From positions 1 to 22,299 of the forward strand of contig DUZD01000012.1 of the NCBI GenBank assembly GCA_013349695.1: a stretch of 22,299 nt of DNA, written 5' to 3'. The translations under genes and the position numbers were made by a program. The DNA is from Rhodospirillaceae bacterium (lineage in GTDB: Bacteria; Pseudomonadota; Alphaproteobacteria; Rhodospirillales; 2-02-FULL-58-16). The notes beneath the pieces were generated by a model, which was not told where the DNA came from, ran no database searches, and saw only the letters and a list, made by a program, of their open reading frames with translations. Below, piece after piece: positions 14,096 to 20,911 of the stretch (positions are counted from its first letter, which is position 1; every line of letters begins with the position of its first letter).

Positions 14096-15079
14096 CTAAC
14101 CGCCTCCGATCCGGTCGGCAAGGGAGCCGACGGCGACGGCGAAAAAAGTCGAGCGATTCCATTTCAGGATGGCGCGGTAGTTGTTGTAGACGACGAAGGC
14201 GGGCCCCGCCTGCCCTTCCGCCAGGACCACCGAAGCCATCAGATCGCGTTTCGGCAGATCGGCGCCGTTGGCGCGGCGCACTCCCATCCGTTGCCACTCG
14301 CTGAGCCGTTTTCGCAGTTTGAGATCGGCGAGGTAGAGATCGAAAGATTGCGGCAGTTTGACCGGCCGCCCCCAGGTTTGATCGTTCCTCCAGCCGGAAC
14401 GGGAAAGGTAATTGGCGGCGGAGGCGAACACGTCCTCCTTGCTGTTCCAGATGTCTTTGCGCCCGTCGCCGTCGAAATCGACGGCGTAGGCCAGAAACGA
14501 AGACGGCATGAACTGGCATTGGCCCATGGCGCCGGCCCAGGAGCCGACCATCCTGGCGATATCGATATGGCCCTGATCCAAGATGGTCAGGGCGTCGAGC
14601 AGTTGCCGGCGAAAATAGGCGCCGCGGCGGCCGTCGAAGGCCAAGGTGGTCAGCGCCGCGATGACGGGATATCCGCCGGTGATGCGGCCGAAACCGGTTT
14701 CGATCCCCCAGAAGGCGACGATGAAGCGGGGCTGAACGCCGAACCTTTCGCCGACTTTCTTCAGCAACGTCCGGTTTTCGCTGAGTTTCCGCTTGCCTTT
14801 TTCGACCCTGGCCTTGGGCACGACACGTTCCTGGTATTGGCGGAACGTGAGCGTGAATTCGGGCTGCTTGCGGTCCAACTCGATCACCCGGGCAATGGGT
14901 TTGATGCCGCTCAGCGCCGAATCGAGAGTGGCGGCGCTGACGCCGTGCCGCAAGGCGTCCTGGCGCAAGTCCTCGAGCCAGCGGGCGAACGAGAGGGTCT
15001 CGGCCTGGGCCGGAAGGACTAAGAGCAAGGCGGCGGCGGCCCCGCAAATTCCCCGCCTGCAAACGTCAAAACCCCTCAT
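14096..15079 (-). CDS. Membrane-bound lytic murein transglycosylase B family protein
   Basis: These enzymes cleave the MurNAc-GlcNAc bond to form 1,6-anhydromuropeptides. The 327-residue product has an N-terminal signal peptide ending near PAQA (about residue 26) with no lipobox, so it is likely soluble in the periplasm. Family motifs include FWGIETGFGR with catalytic Glu127, GYPVIAALTTLAFDGRR, GSWAGAMGQCQFMPSSF and DFDGDGRKDIWNS. There is no C-terminal peptidoglycan-binding domain. The ATG at 15079 follows AAGGAG; the upstream open frame adds 19 unsupported residues. It is the gene before rlpA on the same strand, giving two glycan-cleaving enzymes in a row. Confidence 0.93.
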   Translation of the reverse strand: MRGFDVCRRGICGAAAALLLVLPAQAETLSFARWLEDLRQDALRHGVSAATLDSALSGIKPIARVIELDRKQPEFTLTFRQYQERVVPKARVEKGKRKLSENRTLLKKVGERFGVQPRFIVAFWGIETGFGRITGGYPVIAALTTLAFDGRRGAYFRRQLLDALTILDQGHIDIARMVGSWAGAMGQCQFMPSSFLAYAVDFDGDGRKDIWNSKEDVFASAANYLSRSGWRNDQTWGRPVKLPQSFDLYLADLKLRKRLSEWQRMGVRRANGADLPKRDLMASVVLAEGQAGPAFVVYNNYRAILKWNRSTFFAVAVGSLADRIGGG

Positions 15080-15139
15080 CGCCTCTCCTTGGTCGACTTC
15101 GCCATCTCTTCTGCCACAGGCGGGCGGGCGGGGCAATTG

Positions 15140-15937
15140 TCAACCTTCCGGCGCCGGAAAAATACTGTCGGTTTTTCCCGTCAGCCAATAGAAGATCAGC
15201 CCCAGCCATTCGTGCAACCCGCGGTTCAGGCCGTTCAATCCGGAAAGCAGGCTAAAGGATAGATCGAAGCCCTCGTCCCCTTGCAGGGAAAAATCGACCG
15301 GATAGGGAACGATCAGCCAGCCGGCCTTGCGGAAAGTGCCTACGGAACGCGGCATATGGAAGGCCGAGGTGATGAGAATCCAGGTTTCACCGGGACGGGG
15401 ATTGGCCAGCCGGCGCGTGGCGGTGGCGTTTTCGAAGGTGTTGCGGGATTGGTTGTCGAGGATGATCCGCTCCGCGTCCAAGGCCAAAATATCGAAAAGC
15501 GGCCCGAGCACGTCGGCTTCCTTGACGTCCTGGCGGAAGAGGCGGCCCGAGCCGCCGCTGTAAATCAGCTTGGCCTCGGGATAGCGCCGCGCCAGCACGG
15601 CAAGTTCCGTAAGCCTCTCGACGCCGCCGCCGATGGCGATCTGTCCCCTTGCCCGGGTCACGAACTGGTTGACCACGCCGCCAAGGGTAATGATTCCATC
15701 GACCCGCTCGGGCAATTGGCGGACGATGGGAAAACGGTTCTCAAGCGGTAGAATGAGCCATCTTCCGAACGGCAAAGTCGCCACCAGCAAGGCGAAAACG
15801 ACGGTGAAACCGAGCAGCCACCGGCCGGTCCGCCGCCACCGCGTCGGCGACAACGCCGCTCCCAGACAAAAAGCCATCAACAACAGGTTGCCGGGATTGA
15901 CGAAAAACCAAAATACCTTGGAGAAGACGAAGAACAT
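15140..15937 (-). CDS. YdcF-like DUF218 (ElyC/SanA) membrane protein
   Basis: The 265-residue product has two N-terminal membrane helices (WFFVNPGNLLLMAFCLGAA, then LLGFTVVFALLVATL) followed by a DUF218 domain. Typical DUF218 elements are VDGIITLGG, AKLIYSGGSG, ERIILDNQSRNTFENA and ILITSAFHMPRSVGTFRKAG. Members such as E. coli ElyC act in envelope biogenesis and peptidoglycan or lipid-carrier metabolism, which agrees with the neighbouring cell-wall genes, but the enzymatic reaction is not established. I prefer the ATG at 15937; a GTG at 15958 would add 7 residues and has no ribosome-binding site. It ends 60 bp before mltB. Confidence 0.88.
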   Translation of the reverse strand: MFFVFSKVFWFFVNPGNLLLMAFCLGAALSPTRWRRTGRWLLGFTVVFALLVATLPFGRWLILPLENRFPIVRQLPERVDGIITLGGVVNQFVTRARGQIAIGGGVERLTELAVLARRYPEAKLIYSGGSGRLFRQDVKEADVLGPLFDILALDAERIILDNQSRNTFENATATRRLANPRPGETWILITSAFHMPRSVGTFRKAGWLIVPYPVDFSLQGDEGFDLSFSLLSGLNGLNRGLHEWLGLIFYWLTGKTDSIFPAPEG

Positions 15938-16030
15938 GCCCCGGCGATAACCCTCCACTTGGTATCTGGAACCATGCTTTTTATAACACTATGGATAGCG
16001 ATGCGGTGACTTAACGAGAGGAATGGTTTC
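15938..16030. promoter_or_regulatory. Divergent intergenic region, ydcF-like / CBS gene
   Basis: This 93-bp gap separates two divergent genes and must hold both starts of transcription unless one is read through. It includes an AT-rich centre (TTTTTATAACACTATGG around 15979-15995). AGAGGA before 16031 is a plausible ribosome-binding site for the CBS gene. No well-spaced -35/-10 pair stands out. Confidence 0.3.
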
Positions 16031-16470
16031 ATGTTGGTGGAAGACATTATTCGGACCAAAGGCGGCGATGTTCGGACCATCGGCGCCGAAACCCCGGTGG
16101 TCGAGGCGGCGCGCCTGATGGCCGGCAACAAAATCGGCATCCTCGCCGTCTGCCGTGTCGGCAAAAGGTTGGCCGGCCTGTTGTCCGAACGCGATATCGT
16201 CGGCGCCCTGGCCGAGCAAGCCGAGCGCATCGCCGCCATGACGGTCGATGAAATCTATATACCCGGGAGGTGGTGACCTGCGGGCTGCATGACGATCCCC
16301 GCGCGGTCATGCGGACGATGACGGAACGGGGCTTTCGGCATATGCCCGTCGTCGAACACGGCGTCTTGAAAGGCCTTGTCAGCAGCCGCGACATCCTCAA
16401 ATATTTTCTTGAAGAATCCACCGTCGCCGAACAGGCTTCCTTGTGGTCGGATATCAACGACTTTCTCTAA
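16031..16470 (+). pseudogene. Two-CBS-domain protein split by a 2-nt frameshift
   Basis: Tandem CBS domains bind adenine nucleotides and act as energy or redox sensors in many small bacterial proteins. Here the first CBS repeat (LVEDIIRTKGG to SERDIVGALAEQ) is in one frame, which stops at 16276. The second (VVTCGLHDDPRAVMRT to SSRDILKYFLEES) is in another. Removing one TA from the run TATATA at 16256-16260 and its neighbours restores DEIYTREVVTC and a 145-residue protein of ordinary length and pattern. Both halves keep normal codon use and conservation. The break is therefore recent, a slippage event, or an assembly error. Alternative: the downstream half could start at GTG 16270 as a separate single-CBS peptide, which is less likely. 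Confidence 0.85.
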
Positions 16471-16505
16471 GTGGCCGTAACAGAATAAATAAATCACCAT
16501 CATCC

Positions 16506-16606
16506 CTTCCGTCGTCATGGCCGGACTTGATCCGGCCATCCACGGGCCCCGCGCTCGGCATCAACCGCGTGGATACCCGGCTCAAGGCCGGGCATGACGA
16601 CGGAAG
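16506..16606. repeat. REP-like imperfect palindrome between convergent genes
   Basis: CTTCCGTCGTCATG at 16506 is mirrored by CATGACGACGGAAG ending at 16606. The inner arms contain GGCCGGACTTGATCCGGCC and CCCGGCTCAAGGCCGGG, each partly palindromic. Sequences of the type GTCATGCCCGG-CTTGA-CCGGGCATCCAC are common dispersed intergenic repeats in alphaproteobacteria. It occupies the 178-bp gap between the CBS gene and the convergent regulator gene and could stop or stabilise transcripts from both sides. Confidence 0.8.
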
Positions 16607-16648
16607 TGAAGCGACACGGTTATTTTGTGACGAGCCCTTCAAGCGGCA

Positions 16649-17053
16649 CTATTGGGATAAAACCACCGCCTTGGCCAAATCGTCGAGGATCGGACAGTCG
16701 GGACGGTCGTCGCCGTGGCAGCGGTCGGTGAGATGGATCAACGAGGCGCGGATGGATTGCAGTTCGGCGATGCGCCGCTCGACTTCTTTTATGTGATTGA
16801 GGGCAAAGGCCTTGACGTCGGCGCTGGCCCGCTTCTTGTCCCGCCACAGGGCCAGCAAGTTGCCGACGTCCTTGACCGAAAAGCCGAGACGCCGGGCGCG
16901 CTGGATGAAGCGCAGGGTCTCGACGTCGTTCCGCCCGTAGTGGCGATAGCCGTTTTCGGCCCGGATGGCGGGCGGAATGAGGCCGATTTCCTCGTAATAG
17001 CGGATGGTCTTGGCGGGAACGCCCGTTTTTTCGGCGACGGAACCGATATTCAT
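16649..17053 (-). CDS. cueR: CueR-type MerR family copper-responsive regulator
   Basis: CueR binds Cu(I) and twists promoters with long spacers to activate copper-efflux genes. The 134-residue product has the MerR winged helix (IGSVAEKTGVPAKTIRYYEEIGL), a long dimerisation helix and the metal loop CHGDDRPDCPIL. Cys112 and Cys120 fall at exactly the positions of the E. coli CueR ligands. Ser77, which favours monovalent metal ions in CueR, is present too. The gene starts 30 bp after copA on the same strand, so it should be transcribed with it and autoregulated. The name HmrR is an equivalent label used in rhizobia. Ag(I) or Au(I) response cannot be excluded. Confidence 0.92.
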   Translation of the reverse strand: MNIGSVAEKTGVPAKTIRYYEEIGLIPPAIRAENGYRHYGRNDVETLRFIQRARRLGFSVKDVGNLLALWRDKKRASADVKAFALNHIKEVERRIAELQSIRASLIHLTDRCHGDDRPDCPILDDLAKAVVLSQ

Positions 17054-17083
17054 GACAATTCTCCGGTATTCACTGTTTTCATG

Positions 17084-19525
17084 TCAAAATTCCGCCCGCC
17101 ACCGCTTGAGCAGAAGCGAGTTGGAAACCACCGAAACGCTGCTCATCGCCATGGCGGCGCCGGCGATGACCGGACTCAGGTACCCGATCGAGGCCAAAGG
17201 CAGGGCGATGAGGTTGTAGATGAAGGCCCAGAACAGGTTTTGGCGGATCTTGTTATAAGTCGCCTTCGATACCGAAATGGCGTCCGCCACCAGCATCGGC
17301 TCGCCGCGCATCAATGTGATGCCCGCCGTGTGCATGGCGACGTCGGTGCCGGTTCCCATGGCGAAGCCGATGTCGGCCTCGGCTAGCGCCGGGGCGTCGT
17401 TGATGCCGTCGCCGACCATGGCCACGGTCTTGTTTTCGGCCTTGAGCCGTTTGATCTCGATGGCTTTGTGTTCCGGCAGCACTTCCGCCACCACTCGGTC
17501 GACGCCCACTTTTTCGGCTACCGCGGCGGCGCTGCGGGCGTTGTCGCCGGTGAGCATGACGGTTTCTATGCCGCTTTCCCTCAAACGCGCCACCGCGCTC
17601 GCGGCGTGCGGCTTGACCGCGTCGCCGACGGCGATCAGGCCCAGTATCCTTCCAGCCGGCGATTTTTCCGCCACCCACATGACCGTCAGGCCTTGTGTTT
17701 CCAGGTTCGCCACCTTCTTTTCAAGGGCCGTCGTCTCGACGCCGCTTTCGGCCATCAAAAGGCGGTTGCCGATCAACAGGTCGCGGCCGTCGAGGCGGGC
17801 CTCGAGGCCTTTTCCGGGGAGGCTCTTGAAATTCTCGACCGGGGTCAGGACGGCGCCTTCGCTTTCGGCTTTCGCCAGTACGGCTCGGGCCAGGGGATGC
17901 TCGCTGCCTTGCTGGGCGCCGGCGGCGAGCTTGAGTAAGCCGGCTTCGTCGCCATCGACGGAATACATCTCCACCACCTCCGGCCTGCCCTCGGTAAGGG
18001 TGCCGGTCTTGTCCAGGACCACGCTGGTGATGCCGTGGGCCCGTTCCAGGGCTTCGGCGTCCTTGATCAGGATGCCGGCCGTCGCCGCCTGCCCGGTGCC
18101 GACCATGATCGCCGTCGGCGTCGCCAGCCCAAGGGCGCAGGGGCAGGCGATAACCAAGACGGCGACGGCGTTGATGATGGCGGTCGGGTAGTCCCCGCCG
18201 ATGCCCCACCAGACGAGGAAGGTGACGGCGGCGATGAGGATGACGATAGGCACGAAAATGCCGGAAATACGGTCCACCAGCTTCTGCACCGGCGCCTTGG
18301 AGCCTTGCGCCCCCTGGACCAGCTTGATGATGTGCGAGAGTACCGATTCGGCGCCGACGGTGGTGGCGCGGACGCGGAGCAGTCCCTCGCCGTTGATGGC
18401 GCCGCCGGTGACCGCGTCGCCAACCGCTTTCGGCACCGGCAGGCTTTCGCCGGTGATCAGGGACTCGTCCATCTGGCTGGCCCCTTCCTCGACAACGCCG
18501 TCGACGGGAAGCCTTTCGCCGGGACGGACGACCACCAAATCGCCGCTGGCCACAGCCGAGGCGGGAACTTCCACTTCCCTACCGTCGCGCAACACCCTCG
18601 CCGTTTCCGGTCTCAGGTTCATCAGCGCCCGTATGGCCGCCGTGGTGCCGCGCTTGGCCCGGCTTTCCAGCCACTTGCCGAGCAGGATCAGGGTGATCAC
18701 CGCCGCCCCGGCTTCGAAATAGAGGTCGCCGCCGGCGCCGACGAGGGTGTTATACAGGCTTAAGCCGTAGGCCGCCGAGGTGCCCATCGCCACCAGGGTG
18801 TCCATGTTGCCCGTGAAGGCCTTGAGCGCCCCCCAGGCGGCCCTGTAAAAACGCCATCCGGCCCAGAACTGCACCGGCGTCGCCAGCGCCAACTGGACGA
18901 GGGGGGGAATCCTCCACTCCACCCCCGCCAGCTCCCAGACCATCTGCGCCACCAAGGGCAGGGTCAAAAAGGCGGATACCGCGAAAACCGTCAGGTCCTT
19001 GCGGCTTTTTCGCGTCAGTTCCTCTTCCTCGCCCGCTCCCGCCTCCGCCCGGTCCACGGCCTTGGCGCCGTAGCCGGTTTTTTCGACCGCGGCGATCACG
19101 TCGGCGATGCCTAGTTGCCCCGACGCCACCGAAACCGTTGCCGTTTCCGTCGCCAGGTTGACGGTGGCCAAGACCACGCCCGGCAGCTTGCCAAGGGCCT
19201 TCTCGATACGGCCCGAACAAGAGGCGCAGGTCATCCCCTCGATGGCCAGTTCGACCGTTTGGTTCGGCACCGAGAAACCGGCGCCGCCGATGGCGGCGGC
19301 GATGTCGGCGGCCGAGAGCAGGCCGGCGTCATAGGTGACGGAGGCCTGCTCGGCCGCCAGGTTGACGCTGGCGGCGTCAACGCCGGGTAGCCGGCCCAGG
19401 ACCTTTTCAATGCGCGACGCGCAGGTGGCGCAGGTCATGCCGGCGACGGGCAGCGTGAGGTCGCGCATAGCCGGCGCGGCGGCGGCATTCGAAGCGTTGT
19501 TTGTGGTATTTAAAGCGATGTTCAT
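17084..19525 (-). CDS. copA: Copper-exporting P1B-type ATPase
   Basis: CopA pumps Cu(I) from cytoplasm to periplasm. The 813-residue product carries two N-terminal heavy-metal-binding domains with GMTCATC (residues 29-35) and GMTCASC (97-103). Further on are TGES in the actuator domain, the membrane CPC motif in IACPCALGLATPTA (near residue 460), the phosphorylation site DKTGTLTEG (near 503), and GDGINDAPALAEADIGFAMG (near 705). FWAFIYNLIALPLA and MSSVSVVSNSLLLKRW near the C-terminus contain the Tyr-Asn and Met-Ser pairs of the Cu(I) P1B-1 subgroup. The ATG at 19525 is preferred to a TTG nine codons earlier. The gene lies 36 bp after the His/Met-rich gene and 30 bp before cueR. Confidence 0.96.
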   Translation of the reverse strand: MNIALNTTNNASNAAAAPAMRDLTLPVAGMTCATCASRIEKVLGRLPGVDAASVNLAAEQASVTYDAGLLSAADIAAAIGGAGFSVPNQTVELAIEGMTCASCSGRIEKALGKLPGVVLATVNLATETATVSVASGQLGIADVIAAVEKTGYGAKAVDRAEAGAGEEEELTRKSRKDLTVFAVSAFLTLPLVAQMVWELAGVEWRIPPLVQLALATPVQFWAGWRFYRAAWGALKAFTGNMDTLVAMGTSAAYGLSLYNTLVGAGGDLYFEAGAAVITLILLGKWLESRAKRGTTAAIRALMNLRPETARVLRDGREVEVPASAVASGDLVVVRPGERLPVDGVVEEGASQMDESLITGESLPVPKAVGDAVTGGAINGEGLLRVRATTVGAESVLSHIIKLVQGAQGSKAPVQKLVDRISGIFVPIVILIAAVTFLVWWGIGGDYPTAIINAVAVLVIACPCALGLATPTAIMVGTGQAATAGILIKDAEALERAHGITSVVLDKTGTLTEGRPEVVEMYSVDGDEAGLLKLAAGAQQGSEHPLARAVLAKAESEGAVLTPVENFKSLPGKGLEARLDGRDLLIGNRLLMAESGVETTALEKKVANLETQGLTVMWVAEKSPAGRILGLIAVGDAVKPHAASAVARLRESGIETVMLTGDNARSAAAVAEKVGVDRVVAEVLPEHKAIEIKRLKAENKTVAMVGDGINDAPALAEADIGFAMGTGTDVAMHTAGITLMRGEPMLVADAISVSKATYNKIRQNLFWAFIYNLIALPLASIGYLSPVIAGAAMAMSSVSVVSNSLLLKRWRAEF

Positions 19526-19754
19526 CTCATTCAGTCCCTGGCTTAAGGGCAAACAAGCCGGTCACTTGACCCGGCTCCGCCGTCCCGTCTTGCGGTCGAC
19601 CGCCAGCCGCTCGACCAGCGAATCGTCGACGGTGACGATCTCGGCGATGATGGTGTTTTCGTCCTTTTCCACGACCTTGCCCACTTTCAGGCGGTCGTTG
19701 CCATGCCAGGCGAGGAGGGCTTCGAGGATCTTGGTGACGTCGTGCGCGGACAGA

Positions 19755-19760
19755 TTTTTT
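19755..19760 (-). other. A6 run at the frame break (possible slippage site)
   Basis: On the minus strand the sequence reads GAA AAA ATC. A -1 slip on AAA gives GAA AAA AAT CTG and joins the two halves of the His/Met-rich gene. Runs of six or more A are known sites of ribosomal -1 frameshifting and polymerase slippage. No strong downstream stimulatory hairpin was identified. Confidence 0.45.
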
Positions 19761-19845
19761 CCGCCGCGGAGGTGGCCAGGAAATAGTCCCCATGCCGGCT
19801 TGGCCCCGGTATTCCAAGCCCCATCCCGCCGGAACGGTGGCCCCG

Positions 19846-19905
19846 CTTTGCGTGACCCATCTTTGCGTGACCCGTCATTCCGTGACCCGTCATTCCGTGG
19901 CCCAT
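19846..19905 (-). repeat. Four 15-bp tandem repeats coding for Met/Gly/His units
   Basis: On the plus strand the units are CTTTGCGTGACCCAT, CTTTGCGTGACCCGT, CATTCCGTGACCCGT and CATTCCGTGGCCCAT. On the coding strand each encodes a five-residue unit of the type M-T/M-G-H-G/A. Because the unit length is a multiple of three, gain or loss of copies changes the number of putative metal ligands without shifting the frame. Confidence 0.85.
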
Positions 19906-20136
19906 CATGTGGTAATCGTGTCCCATCGTTCCGTGGCCGTCGTGCATCATGTGGCCGCCCCGGTACCCGGAGCCGCCGGAACCGTGGGCCGCCGCCGGTC
20001 CGATATCGAGCGTGACGAAGCCAAGGGCGCTAGCCAGGGCGATGGCGGTGAGTGCCGGTGATTTGCTTTGCATCGTTTCCTCCTTCGGGGGTCCAATTGT
20101 CGATCAGATCAAACATTCCAGTAAACTGTAAGCTAT

Positions 20137-20167
20137 GATATAAGCCTTCCAGTTGTGGGAATGTCAA
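20137..20167 (-). promoter_or_regulatory. CueR-type promoter of the copper operon
   Basis: Read on the minus strand, TTGACA (20167-20162) and TATATC (20142-20137) are separated by exactly 19 bp, the overlong spacer typical of MerR-family promoters. Inside the spacer is the dyad TTCC-N7-GGAA (plus-strand 20147-20161), extended as CATTCCCACAACTGGAAGG, similar to CueR/HmrR boxes. The predicted start of transcription lies about 55 bp before the first gene. A second ACTGGAATG half-site lies just downstream (about 20112-20121). Confidence 0.75.
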
Positions 20168-20214
20168 GAGCCTTGGGAGGGGGGCTTGTCCGCGTCGCTT
20201 CGGCGGGGCTGGAC

Positions 20215-20243
20215 TTGACGCTGGCAAGACCGCCCTGCATTCT
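20215..20243 (+). promoter_or_regulatory. Weak candidate promoter for trpG
   Basis: TTGACG (20215-20220) is followed after 17 bp by CATTCT (20238-20243), a poor -10 match. The remaining leader to 20326 is AT-rich near the start codon. It shows no Trp-codon leader peptide and no clear attenuator, and there is no Shine-Dalgarno before the trpG ATG. Confidence 0.25.
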
Positions 20244-20326
20244 GTGGCGACGGCCAACATGAGGGCGGCAGGATTGCCTGAACCGGCCTTTCAATTAAGT
20301 TTAAGATATTCACATACAGCTTTGAA

Positions 20327-20911
20327 ATGTATTTACTAATTGATAATTATGATAGCTTCACCTACAACCTCCGCCACTACCTGGGCGAGCTCGGGGCCGA
20401 GGTCGAGGTGAGGCGCAACGACGCCCTTGCCGCCGACGAGGCGGTGGCGATGGCAGCCGAGGGCATCGTCATCTCGCCCGGCCCCCGCGATCCCGGCGGC
20501 GCCGGCATTTGCCTGGACTTGGTGAGAATTGCCGCCGGACGCGTACCCATTCTCGGCGTCTGTCTGGGCCACCAGTGCATCGGCCAGGCCTTTGGCGGCA
20601 AGATTGTCAGGGCGCCCGCTCCCATGCACGGCAAGGTCAGCGAAATTCACCACGAGCGTACGGGGATTTTCCGCGACATCCCCAGTCCCTTCACGGCGAC
20701 CCGCTACCATTCGCTGATGGTGTCGCGTCAAGACCTGCCCGACTGTTTGGAAGTGACGGCGGAAAGCGATGACGGGGTTATCCAGGGGCTTGCCCACCGG
20801 ACGCTGCCGATCCATGGCGTCCAGTTCCATCCGGAAAGCATCGCTTCCGAGCACGGTCATCGCCTGCTCGGGAATTTTCTCGATCTGAGCAAGGGTAAGG
20901 CGGCCGCATGA
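20327..20911 (+). CDS. trpG: Anthranilate synthase component II (glutamine amidotransferase)
   Basis: TrpG releases ammonia from glutamine for anthranilate synthesis by TrpE, the first committed step of tryptophan synthesis. The 194-residue class I amidotransferase opens with the canonical LLIDNYDSFTYNL. It has the nucleophile Cys79 in GVCLGHQCIGQAFGG and the His168/Glu170 pair in GVQFHPESI. It could also serve p-aminobenzoate synthesis (PabA), as the two are hard to separate. The following trpD and trpC support TrpG. trpE is not adjacent; a copper operon lies upstream instead. The first ten codons are AT-rich, unlike the rest of the gene. Confidence 0.94.
   Translation: MYLLIDNYDSFTYNLRHYLGELGAEVEVRRNDALAADEAVAMAAEGIVISPGPRDPGGAGICLDLVRIAAGRVPILGVCLGHQCIGQAFGGKIVRAPAPMHGKVSEIHHERTGIFRDIPSPFTATRYHSLMVSRQDLPDCLEVTAESDDGVIQGLAHRTLPIHGVQFHPESIASEHGHRLLGNFLDLSKGKAAA

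Larger units (their letters stand above)
19562..20073 (-). pseudogene. His/Met-rich exported protein with conserved C-terminal domain, frameshifted at A6
   Basis: The gene starts at 20073 after GGAGG. Residues 1-29 are a signal peptide (cleavage after GPAAA). A region rich in His, Met and Gly follows, with repeats such as MGHGMTGHG, and could bind copper in the periplasm. After residue 106 (GAA AAA) the frame runs into a stop at 19687. The next frame instead encodes a well-formed domain: LSAHDVTKILEALLAW, HGNDRLKVGKV, then DENTIIAEIVTVDDSLVERL, ending at 19562. One extra A in the run of six restores a continuous 170-residue protein (GAA AAA AAT CTG). I recall C-terminal domains of this pattern in hypothetical alphaproteobacterial proteins but know no function. 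Its place before copA and cueR suggests a copper role. Mutation, assembly error or slippage are all possible. Confidence 0.75.

Noticed and set aside
17277..18191. A 304-codon plus-strand frame
   Set aside because: It is antisense to the copA P-type ATPase core and is Ser/Ala/Pro-rich without domain features.
19846..19905. Tandem repeats as a possible CRISPR array
   Set aside because: The 15-bp units are contiguous without spacers and encode a His/Met-rich peptide in frame with a signal peptide.
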